From positions 89,292,641 to 89,356,640 of the forward strand of contig NC_081846.1 of assembly GCF_963259705.1 (NCBI RefSeq): 64,000 bases of DNA, written 5' to 3'. Source of the stretch: Myotis daubentonii (taxonomy: Eukaryota; Chordata; Mammalia; Chiroptera; Vespertilionidae). The notes under the pieces are model-generated. The model ran no database searches and was not told the origin of the DNA. It saw only the letters and a list, made by a program, of their open reading frames with translations. This document shows, piece by piece, positions 44,301-55,019 of this stretch. The position numbers and the translations under genes were made by a program. The number at the start of each line of letters is the position of its first letter. Within the stretch, counting starts at the first letter, position 1.

Positions 44301-45136
44301 CAGCTCCTAGGGCACTAGAAACTAAAGAGAAAATAAACAAATGGGACTACATCAAAATAAAAAGTTTCTGCACAGCAAAAGAAACCATCAACAAAACAAC
44401 AAGAAAACCCACTGCGTGGGAAAACATATTTGCCAATGTCATATCTGATAAGGGCCGAATCTCCAAAATTTATAGGGAACTCATACAACTTAACAAAAGG
44501 AAGATAAACAATCCAATCAAAAAATGGGCAAAGGACCTAAATAGACACCTTTCAAAAGAGGACATTCAGAAAGCCAAGAGACATATGAAAACATGCTCAA
44601 AGTCACTAATCATCCGAGAGATGCAAATCAAAACAGCAATGAGGTACCATCTCACACCTGTCAGACTGGCTATCATCAACAAATCAACAAACGACAAGTG
44701 CTGGAGAGGATGTGGAGAAAAAGGAACACTTATGCACTGCAGGTGGGAATGCAGACTGGTGCAGCCACTATGGAAGACAGTATGTAGTTTCCTTAAAAAA
44801 CTACAAATGGAACTCCCATTTGACCCAGTGATCCCACTTCTAGGAATATATCCCAAGAAACCAGAAACACCAGTCAGAAAGGATATATGCTCCCCTATGT
44901 TCATAGCAGCACAATTCACCATAGCTAAGATCTGGAAACAGCCTAAGTGCCCATCAGTAGATGAATAGATTAGAAAACTGTGGTACATCTACACGATGCA
45001 ATACTATGCTGCTGTAAAAAGGAAGGAACTCTTACCATTTGCAACAGCATGGATGGAACTGGAGAGCATTATGCTAAGTGAAATAAGCCAGTCAATGAAG
45101 GAAAAATACCACATGATCTCACTCATTTCTGGATAA
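41333..45136 (+). pseudogene. L1 ORF2p (endonuclease-reverse transcriptase), disrupted
   Basis: ORF2p nicks target DNA and reverse transcribes L1 RNA at the nick. The region spans about 1,268 codons, close to the usual 1,275. Visible parts: AP-like endonuclease (NVNALNGPIKRHRVAEW, QETQL, VVGDFN-like IIVGDFNTPL, SKIDHIL); reverse transcriptase ([42 protein letters not shown] at 43,411-43,430); and a C-terminal Cys-rich segment ([18 protein letters not shown]). Breaks: TGA at 41,999, TAA at 43,225, TAG at 44,966, and frameshifts near 42,372-42,382, 43,601-43,607, 43,676-43,682 and 44,174-44,185, all four in A runs. The final stop is TAA at 45,134. No functional enzyme can be made from this copy as written. 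Confidence 0.95.
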
Positions 45137-45433
45137 TAAAGACCATTATAAACTTATGAACAAAAATAGATACAGAGGCAGAGCTGCCTCGAACAGACTG
45201 TCAAACTACAGCAGGAAGGCCGGGGAGGGTGGGAGGGCAGGAGGGGGGTGGTTAAGAGATCAACCGAAGGACTTGTATGCATGCATGTAAGCATATCCAA
45301 TGGATATAAGACACTAGGGGGTAGGGGAGGCCAGGGGATTGTCAAGGGCGGGGGGGAAAAAGGGAGACATATGTAATACTTTAAGCAATAAGAACAAAAC
45401 AAAAACAAAAAACAAAAACAAAATTACAAATTA

Positions 45434-46274
45434 CAAATGTATGAATCAAGCCCACTGAAATGGGTGGAGAAAAGGTGCTAATGTAAAGGAGTAGAGTCTG
45501 AAAGCCTAAAGGTAAAATAAACTGTACATAAGTATGTACTCTATATGACAAAGTTATTTCTTTTGGGGGAAATATTTGTCTGTTAAAATATATAACAAAA
45601 ATGCACAGAAGTCAGAAAGTGATTAAGTTAAGTTATACAAAGGTTTCTGATTATATGGAATGTGGTAAATGGCTGTGTATACATTGTTTGATATGTAAGC
45701 ATCCTGTAATATCTAGTTAATTCACTATAAGACAGTAAGATAATTTAAAAATATACAAATGCCAGACAAATAAATGAGAAAATAAAAACTAAAAATTCTA
45801 ACCAAAAACTTGGTAACATAAATTATATAAGAAAAATATGTAAATAAATTATTTAAAATAATTTAAAATAAATTATTGCTTTTTCTTAAAATATTAGAAA
45901 TACAAATAAATGATTTAAAAATTAGAAATAAAATATTAAAAACAATTTCTTCAAATTATTAGGAAAATAATTACTTAAATTATTAGAAAAGCTCATTTAT
46001 TTTAAGATTATAGAATAAAGTTAAAATTAACTGTAGAACAAAAAAGTATAAATAGCAAGACAGTAGATCAAAAGCCAAATCCATCATTAATTATACTTGA
46101 TGTAAGTAACATGCATGCTCAAATTAATAAAAATATATATCAGATTGAATAAAATAAACAAATAAAGCATACAACAATCAAGTAAACAAATATGCTAGTA
46201 GAGACACAAACTGCATATAAGGATTCACAAGTATTAAAAATAATGACATGGAAAAAGATATCTCATGTAAATAA
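45434..46274. other. AT-rich sequence, no gene seen
   Basis: Very AT-rich (TTTAAAATAATTTAAAATAA around 45,850). It may include old L1 spacer sequence near 46,070-46,240 (CAAAAGCCAAATCCATCATT), but this is not certain. Confidence 0.5.
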
Positions 46275-46924
46275 TCTACTTATATAAAAACACTGGGTAG
46301 TGTAACATCATGACAGGTCTGGAGACCAAGCAGAAGGAAATCAGTCCTGCAGGGGTTGTCTTGGAAATGGTTGCACCCTTCCCCAAGCTGTTTCCTGGAG
46401 CTGTTTCCGGTGAGGGTGGGGTTTGAGGCAGGAACCTGCCCTGGGAGGGTGGATGCATATCTTTATAAAGTGTGCTGCGCCAGCATGGCCAAGGGTGAAC
46501 CTGAGTGGGGGCAGCTGAAAGGCTTAGAAAAGACAGACAAGAGAATGAAAGCCGGGTCTCGGTGAGATGCTGCTTCTCTGAGAGACAGCAACCATGCCCA
46601 CAGCCATGTCTTTATTTTATAGCAGATACCATGAGGCATAGTAAGGGCGTGACCAAGATGTTTACAACATTCTCCAGGGATTCAATCCTACTCAACTACA
46701 TGCACCTGAACTCTATCAAGCCGACATCACTCAGGCACTTGGGGCCACGTGTTCAGACCATAGGTTCAAGCTTACAACTACAGCTATTGGCTATAATTGT
46801 GCTGGGAGGGCCCTCCCTCAAAGCTGGGACTTGCATGTGGCAATGAGAGAACTGTGCCCTCTCATCAGTCCAAGGCTTGAACCTGTCCAAAACACCATAG
46901 TGGCTCCCCACAATAAGGTTTCAA
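46275..46924 (+). mobile_element. Helitron D1: autonomous-type 5' end plus unassigned body
   Basis: It starts after A with TCTACTTATATAAAAACACT. Its first 180 bp are repeated in diverged form from 46,925 (shared GAAATCAGTCCTGCAG-like and GGTTGCACCCTTCCCC-like blocks, then GCAGGAACCTGCCCT). From about 46,455 to 46,924 the sequence is of unknown origin, and no normal hairpin-CTAG end is seen before the next 5' end. It may be a nested insertion or a captured segment. Confidence 0.65.
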
Positions 46925-47087
46925 TCTACTTATATAAAAACCCTGGGTGTTATATCATGGCTTGAAGCACTTCCAACTGGAAGGAAGTCAGTCCTGCAGC
47001 TGTCGTCTTGGAAACGGCTGCACCCTCCCCCAGCTGTTTCATAGAGGGAGAGGTTCAGGCAGGAACCTGCTCTTGGAGCTGAGCATG

Positions 47088-48056
47088 GAAGTGAAATGAT
47101 TTGTAATGGATCTATTATTAAAGCTAACTTTGGAAATACTATATCTATAGATTAGTAGTTCTCAACCTTGGCTGCACATTGGAATCACCTGGGAATCTTT
47201 TTAAAATCCTGATTGCTGGGCCTCATCCTCCGGAAATTCTGTTTCTTTGTTACTAATGTTGTGGCCCCACCCTATAACAAAGCAACAATTTCCAGAGGGT
47301 GAGGCTCAGGAATCAGGATTTTAAAAAGATTTCCAGGTGATTCTAATGTGCAGCCAAGGTTGAGAACCACTGCTATAGATAATATTAAAAAATATATCTA
47401 CACATGCAATTCTTTATCCAAAAAATGAGCATGTTCAAAAATTAAATGAAGAAAATTTGGATATACTCGATGGAGATTTTCACAAATATTTGAGTGATGA
47501 TTCCATTGGTTCTACAGATGATGCTGAAAAGGAAAATTTTCCCATCGAATTTCCTAATAGTATTATTCTTTCAGGAATGCCATGTCATAAATTAAAATTG
47601 AAAGTGGGTGCAATCATCATGCTATTGAGAAATCTCAATAGTAAATGGGGTCTTTGTAATGGTATCAGATTTATTATCAAAAGATTACAACCTAACATTA
47701 TCGAAGTTGAAGTATTAACAGGATCTGCAGAGGGAGAGGTTGTTCTGATTCCAAGAATTAATTTGTCCCTATCTGACACTGGCCTCCCATTTAAATTGAT
47801 TCGACGATGTTTTCCCACAATGCCAGCATTTGTGATGACTATTGATAAATCACAAGGACAAACTCTAGACAAAGTAGACATATTCCTACCTGAACCCGTT
47901 TTTGCACATGGTCAGTTATATGTTGCTTTCTCTTGAGTTTGAAGAGCATGTGATGTTACAGTTACAGCTCTAAGTACTTCATCACAAGGGAAATTAGTCA
48001 AGCACTCTGAAAGTGTTTTAACTCTTAATGTGGTGTACAGGGAGATATTAGAATAA
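47088..48056 (+). pseudogene. Helitron Rep/helicase, C-terminal helicase fragment
   Basis: Helitron transposase is a HUH nuclease fused to a Pif1-like SF1 helicase; only the end of the helicase remains. From about 47,403 the frame reads YPKNEHVQKLNEENLDILDG, PNSIILSGMPCHKLKLKVGA, IMLLRNLNSKWGLCNG, AFVMTIDKSQGQTL (helicase motif V region) and HGQLYVAFS. After that, TGA occurs at 47,934 and 47,940, both where CGA (Arg) would fit, so the motif VI arginine is lost. The frame then continues ACDVTVTALSTSSQGKLVKH to TAA at 48,054. Upstream, 47,088-47,144 (MICNGSIIKANFGN in another frame) seems to be the same gene before the hAT insertion. CGA to TGA suggests CpG decay. Confidence 0.9.
47153..47372. 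mobile_element. hAT-type MITE (MER5-like), 220 bp, 8-bp duplication
   Basis: Ends TAGTAGTTCTCAACCTTGGC and, reversed, CAGTGGTTCTCAACCTTGGC; the whole element is nearly palindromic (TGCACATTGGAATCACCTGG, and the reverse, CCAGGTGATTCTAATGTGCA). CTATAGAT flanks both sides exactly (47,145-47,152 and 47,373-47,380), the 8-bp duplication of hAT elements. It interrupts the Helitron helicase remnant. The family is named by resemblance to MER5A/Charlie ends. Confidence 0.93.
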
Positions 48057-48334
48057 GTTGAATCACTTTATCAGTCATTGTTTGCATCACTGTTGTTTTT
48101 ATATCATGTTTTTGTTGTTTTCATATTATGTTTTTGCTGTTTCCATATCATGTTTTTGTGGTTTTTATATCATGCCTCTGTTGTTGTTAAATTCTTTTGT
48201 TACTGTTTATTTATTAATAAATTTACATATTATTTTCATAAACATTTTACTAAATTCCTTTAATCTCTCACACTTCTATTATAGAGAAAGGGTGAATAGC
48301 AATATTAAAATATCTCTGCTAATTAATTCCCTTT

Positions 48335-48552
48335 AAAAATATATATATATTTTATTTATTTTTTACAGTGAGGAAGGGAGAGGGATAGAGTTAGAAACAT
48401 CGATGAGAGAGAAACATTGATCAGCTGCCTCTTGCACACTCCCCACTGGGGATGTGCCCGCAACCAAGGTACATGCCCTTGACCGGAATCGAACCTGGGA
48501 CCCTTGAGTCCACATGCTGATGCTCTATCCACTGAGCCAAACTGGTTAGGGC
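48335..48552 (-). mobile_element. Ves-type SINE with 14-bp duplication
   Basis: Reversed Ves blocks GAGAGAAACATTGATCAGCT, GTGCCCGCAACCAAGGTACA, CTTGACCGGAATCGAACCTG and CACTGAGCCAAACTGGTTAG. AATTAATTCCCTTT is exact at 48,321-48,334 and 48,553-48,566. It lies close to the 3' end of Helitron D2, so it is younger than that element. Confidence 0.96.
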
Positions 48553-48600
48553 AATTAATTCCCTTTTAATGTGCATGAATTTCGTGTACCGGGCTGCTAG

Positions 48601-49339
48601 TTTATATATATAACCCCCTAATATGCAAATAGACCGAATGGCAGAACAACAGAACAATGGAACAACCAGTTGCTATGAAGTGCGCTGACCACCAGGGTGT
48701 GCACATGGAGAGTGTCACAGCAGAAGGCAGAGCATGGAACATGGCGGGCATTGGCTGTGGCGGGATGATGGAGCAGGTGAGCTGGGGCACCACATCAAGG
48801 CACAGCACCAGTCATTGTCATCAGGGCGAGCCTCTGGTGGTTACTGAAAATTCGTTGCTCCCACACGCTGTGGTCCCGCCTGGTGCTCACACCTGCTGCC
48901 GGAGCCGGCCCCTCTTGTACCCACTGCCAATGCTGGAGCCACCACTTATACCCACTGCTGACACCTGGCACCACCCTGATCACTTGGCACCATCAGCAGG
49001 TGCGAGCAGCAGCTGCAGGCCCTGATCACCCCTCAGGGCTTCCCCACCTCCCCTTGCTCTTTAGGGGCAATTGGGGCAGTCGCTGCTGCTCACACCTGCT
49101 GCTGGTACTGGCCCCAATTGCTCTGTGCCGTCAGCAGGTGCAAGTAGGGCCAGTGCTGTCAGCATGTGGGAGCAGAAGCAGCAGTAATGGGGCTGTTGGC
49201 AGACAGGGGATCGGGGCCTGTGGTGGGAGGGGCCAGGCGGGGGAAGGGAGGATAAGCTGAGACCCTCCCCTGTGCCCACTGCAGCCTTGTGGCCCACATT
49301 TCCTTTTAAGGTGCATAAATTTGTGCACTGAGCCCCTAA
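48601..49339 (+). mobile_element. Helitron subfamily C, copy 3
   Basis: The AT-rich start TTTATATATATAACCCCCTA directly follows CTAG of D2, then ATATGCAAATAGACCGAATG and GCAGAACAACAGAAC. It ends with GTGCATAAATTTGTGCAC and CCCCTAA at 49,339, T next. GC-rich interior; ORFs of up to 125 codons have no homology that I recognise. Confidence 0.9.
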
Positions 49340-49747
49340 TATAAAATAGTTGATAATATCAATAAGAATAAACTTTGAATTAGTAAAAACAAAAATGTGT
49401 GAACAGCATCTAAAGGCATTCTTTGAAAAACATTCATAGCCTTTAATTTATAAACTAAAACAAAAAACTGAAAACCATTCAGCTACATATTTACTCCAAT
49501 AAATTAATGAAAGAACCATAAAATAAACCCAAGGGAAGTACAATGATTAAAGGAAAGATAAGCATAAAAGCAGGAATTAAGTGAACAGATAGTGTTTTCA
49601 CAAATTCAGTGGTTGTTCTTTTAAAGAAGTAATACAACAGAAATGCTCTTATAAAACCAACCAAATAAGAAAAAAACAACTAATATCAAGGAAAGTAAAA
49701 GGAATATAATTATAAATCATACAGACACTAACAAGACACCAGGGATA
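49340..49747. other. AT-rich sequence, no gene seen
   Basis: Nothing recognised between the Helitron array and the minus-strand L1. Confidence 0.5.
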
Positions 49748-49764
49748 TTGTGAGAACTCTGTAT

Positions 49765-51208
49765 GTATGTATATATTTATTTATTTATGGTAGTTTTACT
49801 ATTTTTTAAATTTTATTTTTAAATTTTATTTTATTGATTAAGGTATTACATATGTGTCCTTATCCCCTCATTGCCCCCCCACACCTCCACACTAATCCCC
49901 TCACACTCCTCGTGTCTGTGTCCATTGGTTAGGCTTATATGCATGCATACAAGTCCTTTGGTTGATCTCTTCCCTTACCCCCACCCTCCCCTACCTTCCC
50001 TCTGAGGTTTGACAGTCTGATCGATGCTTCTCTGTCTCTGGATCTGTTTTTGTTCATCAGTTTATGTTTTTCATTATATCCCACAAATGAGTGAGATCAT
50101 GTGATATTTATCTTTCTTTGACTTATTTCACTTAGCATAATGCTCTCCAGCTCCATCCATGGTGTTGCAAATGGTAGGAGTTCCTTCCTTTTTACAGCAG
50201 CGTAGTATTCCATTGTGTAGATGTACCACAGTTTTTTAATCCACTCATCTGCTGATGGGCACTTAGGCTGTTTCTAAATCTTAGCTATGATAAATTGTGC
50301 TGCTATGAACATAGAAGTGCATGTACCCTTTCTAATTAGTGTTTCAGATTCCTTAGGATATATTCCTAGAAGTGGGATTACTGGATCAAATGGGAGTTCC
50401 AATTTTAATTTGTTGAGGGAATTCCATACTGTTCTCCACAGTGGCTGCACCAGTCTGCATTCTCACCAGCAGTGCATGAGGGTTCCTTTTTTTCCACATC
50501 TTCACCAGCATTTGTCATTTGTTGATTTGTTGATGATAGCCATTCTGACAGGTGTGAGATGGTACCACATTGTCCTTTTGATTTGCATCTCTCAGATGAT
50601 TAGTGACTTTGAGCATGTTTTCATATGTCTCTTGGCCTTCTTTCTGTCTTCTTTCAAAAAGTATCTATTTAGGTCCATTGCCTATTTTTTGATTGGGTTG
50701 TTTATCTTCCTTTTGTTAAGTTGTATGAGTTCCCTATAAATTATTAAGAATAACCCTTATCAGAGATAACATTGGCAAATACGTTTTCCCATGCCATGGG
50801 CTTTCTTATTGTTTTGTTGATAGTTTCTTTTGCTGTGTGGAAGCTTTTTATTTTGATGCAGTCCCATTTGTTGATTTTCTCTTTAGTTACCAATGCCCTA
50901 GGAGCTGTATCGGTGAAGAAATTGCTTCAGCATATGTCTGAGATTTTGCTGCCTGTGGGTTTTATTGTTTCCTGTCTTATGTTTAAGTCCTTTATCCATT
51001 TTGAGTTTATTTTTTTGTATGGTGTAAGTTGGTGGTCTAGTTTCATTTTTTGCATGTATCTGTCCAATTTTCCCATCACCATCTATTGAAGAGACTGTCT
51101 TGATTCCATTGTATGTTATTTCTTTCTTTGTCAAATATTAATTGAGCATAGTGGTTTGGGTTGATTTCTGGGTTCTCTATTCTATTCCAGTGATCTATAT
51201 GTCAGTTC
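49765..51208 (-). mobile_element. L1, 5'-truncated (1.4 kb), 17-bp duplication
   Basis: Reverse complement runs from late ORF2 to the 3' UTR and A-rich tail. On the plus strand: TTAGGCTTATATGCATGCAT, ATGAGTGAGATCATGTGATA, CACTCATCTGCTGATGGGCA. TTGTGAGAACTCTGTAT (49,748-49,764) and TTGTGAGAACTTTGTAT (51,209-51,225) flank it, one mismatch. ORF2 frames are broken. Structure is a normal target-primed insertion. Confidence 0.95.
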
Positions 51209-51225
51209 TTGTGAGAACTTTGTAT

Positions 51226-52859
51226 TTATTAAAAGCAAAAACCAACCTCCAGGCGCAGCTAGCTTCTAAATATTTAACATCTTTAAACTTTTCAAAATAC
51301 TTTTAAATCAATATTACATAAACTATTTTAGAGACTAGAAAAAAAAGGAAAATATTCTTAATCAATTTTGTGGGGATAGCATGGTGATGACCTCAGAAAC
51401 TAACAAAGAAATTACAGGAAAATAAAATTATAAGTCACAAATAACTCTAGGCAATAGAGTAGTAATCCTAATTCAGTGACATTTAAAATATACACAATGT
51501 TCAAATTGGGTTCATTATAGGAGTAAAAGTTGGCTTAACATTTGATAATTGATCATTACCTTAACTAAATAATAAAAACAAATCATATACTATCTCTAAA
51601 TATTCAGAAAAGATTACATTAAAATTCTACACCAATTTGTCTTAGATATAAAAAAGTTTTAACCAAACTGTAATAAAAAATTAATTCATTATTTGATAAT
51701 AAAGTTCTACAGAGGAACAAATAAACAGTGAACATCATGATTAATGATTAACTACTGTTCAGAAATAAAATGTCATGGGTTTATACTATTAGCATTTCTA
51801 TTAAACAGTGTTCAAAAAGTCCTATTTTGAAATAATAAAAGAACAATAAATACTTAAAGATTGAAGAAAAATCATACAGGTACAAATTTGAGATGTAAAA
51901 ATTCAAGATACCAGTAAAATGGACCATTTAAAATATTGAAGCCAACTGTATGTATTTTAGTCAAGACACTACATATAAAAATGGAGTTATTTTATGGCCC
52001 AACAATTATCAAGGAATACAGTGCTCTGGAGGTACTTTTTGTATGATCAAAGACAAGGTCAGTTAAGAAATATTGACAATGATAATGCTTCATTTCATCC
52101 AGACAACAAATACACGGTAAGACTATCTATGTATACTATGATATAGCTAGATGTAAAATAGTAAAGAATTATAAAAATCATGTTGAAAAGTACTAATTTG
52201 TTAGAAAATGTGTCCTTTCTGCACTTACAACTTTTGCATCTTGGTGTATCTTTTCTTTTATTCTTGTCTTGGTTAGCATCTCAGTTGAAAGTTTTGCAGG
52301 ATCAAAGAAGAGGAGGTAAAAAACCAACAAAAACAAAAAAACACATGATTATTCTCTTCAAATCAACTTAAGTTACTGAGTAATTAAAATATAAATTAGA
52401 AATAGGTAAAAGTTTCATATGTTTATTCATATGTTATTTCATATGTTTATTCTCAACTATTTATTCAAATTTATAGGAGAAATATTTTCATTAACTTTTC
52501 CTAAAAGATTATTACATTTTCTAAATTCATATTCACTTTACTTGCTATTAAGTCTCTGATTCTCTATTGTTACCCAAACTTTTATCTGATCATTTATTCA
52601 TTTCTGTAATGAATTAATTAAATCTGGAATAATTAGTAAGAAAATGTATTCATCTTACTGGAAATAATTCATCATCAACAATTAGTAATTCACCTTTCAG
52701 GACTCAGAGCTAATATAACCTAAACATTTTTTTCTTGTTAATTTTTCACTGAACAATTTCTCATTCTGGCAATTAGTAATGTTTATTTATGGGTAATGAA
52801 TTAATTGAAAAAATATGCCTCATTAAGAAATGGGTTTTATTTAAAAGTTTACTTTTTTG
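51226..52859. other. AT-rich sequence, no gene seen
   Basis: Mostly A/T with short ORFs (63 codons at 52,180). No element ends recognised. Confidence 0.5.
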
Positions 52860-53005
52860 TGTTTATTTTTTCATTTTATTTATTATTAAGTAAATTAATT
52901 GGGGTGACATTGGTTAACATTAACTTATAGGTCTCAACATGAAAATCCACACACACTTTTTGTGTTTAATAATTTCTAATATAAATTTGTAGTATAGTGT
53001 TGTTT
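52860..53005 (-). mobile_element. L1 3' end fragment
   Basis: TAAATTAATTGGGGTGACAT, TGGTTAACATTAACTTATAG is the reverse of the L1 3' end seen at 14,050-14,115 (CCAATATCACCCCAGTAAAT). Diverged. Confidence 0.6.
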
Positions 53006-54535
53006 TAATCAGTTGTGCACTGCTAGTTATTTAATTATAGCTTAATTCATAAAGAAAAAATGATTAAAGTATTTTTATTCACAAGAAATACAAGCATCTA
53101 AATTTAAATATATAAACATATTTTATGAAAGGAATGCATAAAACAGTGATACATAAAATGTTTTAAATGATAACATTATATTACATTAGGAAAAATTGCC
53201 TGTGAAGAGAAATACAAGGTAAGGAGTACATTAAACACTACAAAATTTATGACTTTTAAAAGATTATTTCAAAGTGAATCATTATAGGTGTTTAATTACT
53301 ATGTAATGTTATTCCACTGTACACATTTAAAAGTAATATAACATTATTTTAAACTGTCAGTACTTCAAAACTTCAACATATACACTATTTGCAACTACAG
53401 TATTAAACATAAGAGGAAAATGTTTTAAATCAGCTTAAATTTTGTGAATATATTCATATATTTTTAAAATTTTCTTAAGGGTTTATTAGAACAACATAAA
53501 GATCACTGGGTAGTTAACTTATCAGATCCCCTGAAAAGTAAGACTCTGACACTTCACAAAACTTATTCTACCTTAATTTTAACATCACATCTAGGAAACC
53601 TAGAAGGAAGGAATGAGGGATAAGCCAATGAAAACCCAAAGAGTAAAACTCAGGTAACAGCAAGATCTGTCCAAACTATTGGAAGTTCCCCAGAAATAAA
53701 GGCATTTAACCCTGAGTCAGAGAATAGTAGATGGTAGATTCCACATACTACCTCTACCGTACCATAACTGGTCAGAGTAGAGTGTGACAGTTTGGATTGA
53801 GTTAAGTCTGTTGGGATCCACCCAAGCCTTGTAACTGAAGTTCCTGACTAACTTCTTAGTCTCAACCCATTCTTCCAGTTGTCTGGGCCCCCTGTCTTCC
53901 CCCTGGATATTAAGGCTCTTTCTTACCTTGCTCTGTTTACATTTAGTACTATCATCACCCTCTCAACCTCTTAGGTCTCTCACCTGTAAGAGAGAGCATC
54001 GCGAGGGAGGCAAGGCTCCACCTCTTCCCACCCTGGTTCTCCAGAGACTGGCCTTACTCCGAAAAAAAAAAACCATCATAACTCTTTTGTTGACCCAGGG
54101 GTTTTGGGGGTTGCAGTATAACATACAGAAATAATACATATAAATGTGATGTAGCTTGCTTATATCCGGCTATGCCCTTGTCCTAAGTAGACTATTTTTC
54201 TCTTATAATTTTTCAAGTTTAGACCATTTTCATCTTATAGGGTCCTAAACACTATCAGATCAATAGCCACCAAGGCATTTTCTCCTAGAATGTGTAATTG
54301 ACTAGAGTTTACATCATAGTGACAGCCTTTTTTGGTCTGCAGTGCAATGATTCTCTCAGACACCTCTTTGCACCTGACAATTGGTAAAAACAAAAAACAA
54401 AAAACAAACAAACAAAAAAAAACCTCTTACCTTCAAAACCAGTTTATGGGGAGTGTCCATCCTGGGCAGCTAACCCTGATGCTTCTCATCCTAGTACTCC
54501 CTAGTGCCAAGTCCATAAAACTACTATTTTAATTA
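53006..54535. other. AT-rich, then unassigned sequence
   Basis: 53,780-54,110 is pyrimidine-rich with a GAGAGAGCATCGCGAGGGAG patch and could belong to an old LTR, but no matching ends, primer site or coding region support this. Confidence 0.45.
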
Positions 54536-54712
54536 TCTATGATAATAAATGTGTAATATGCTAATTAGACTGGACATCTTTCCGGACAACCTTCCAAACG
54601 AAGCCGAGGCTGCAAGGGAATCCCAGGTCCTGGGTGCCAGAGGGAAGCCAGTGCCGGCAGCTGGGGGAAGGGAGGCCTACTCTTGCACAAATTTCATGCA
54701 TTGGGCCTCTAG
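54536..54712 (+). mobile_element. Short Helitron (177 bp), complete ends
   Basis: A at 54,535, TCTATGATAATAAATGTGTA, CTAATTAGACTGGACATC, hairpin region TTGCACAAATTTCATGCATT, GGGCCTCTAG to 54,712, T next. Same subfamily as 24,114, with about 37 bp fewer in the interior. Confidence 0.95.
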
Positions 54713-55019
54713 TCTTATCATATTTCAAAATTCTGTGTTCCTGTTTATCTCTTTTATCTTTGATCTTTATTTACAAAAGGATAAGAAACTACTCACTTTC
54801 AAATGTGCTCATTAATTCTTTTTCCCCAAAGTGCTGAGATTTCCTGAGCATATATTAAAGGGTATATGAAATCAAAGTATTTGAAAAACACAGAGTTGGC
54901 TACTGTACTATGCTCACAATTTAATCCAACTGGATATTTAGTCAAAGCTTTGAGGTCAGAGAAAGAAAGAGTTGGAGACCAATCCACTAAAGTTCAGGCA
55001 AGTACCTAGGTTTGTATGT
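54713..55019. other. Unassigned sequence
   Basis: No features recognised in these 307 bp. Confidence 0.45.

Larger units (their letters stand above)
39196..45420 (+). mobile_element. Full-length L1 with exact 13-bp target-site duplication
   Basis: AAATTACAAATTA occurs at 39,183-39,195 and again at 45,421-45,433, immediately after the A-rich tail. The order is complete: 5' UTR 39,196-40,429, ORF1 40,430-41,278, a 54-bp spacer, ORF2 region 41,333-45,136, a 3' UTR with a G-rich tract (45,220-45,360), AATAAGAACA-type tail. It is 6.2 kb, the size of a typical mammalian L1. The exact duplication argues for a fairly recent insertion, although ORF2 is broken. The 5' UTR is GC-rich and begins with a GAGAAAATGGCGACCAGCAG region, whose GGCG-containing ATGGCG motif could be a YY1 site. 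Confidence 0.96.
46925..48600 (+). mobile_element. Helitron D2: internally deleted autonomous-type element
   Basis: 5' end TCTACTTATATAAAAACCCT at 46,925 after A. Helicase C-terminal remnant at about 47,088-48,056, an AT-rich 3' region, then GTGCATGAATTTCGTGTACC, GGGCTGCTAG at 48,600. The N-terminal HUH nuclease (Rep) and most of the helicase are absent, so about 4 kb is missing compared with an intact element. It is interrupted by a hAT element (47,153-47,372) and a SINE (48,335-48,552). Another Helitron follows without a gap. Confidence 0.85.

Noticed and set aside
49387..49700. Small hydrophobic ORF (62 codons, minus strand)
   Set aside because: Chance frame in AT-rich DNA; no conserved feature or context supports a gene.
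53780..54130. Possible solo LTR with adjoining primer-site-like GACCCAGGGGTTTTGGGG
   Set aside because: No matching TG...CA ends, no flanking duplication and no retroviral coding sequence were found; the resemblance is too loose to annotate.
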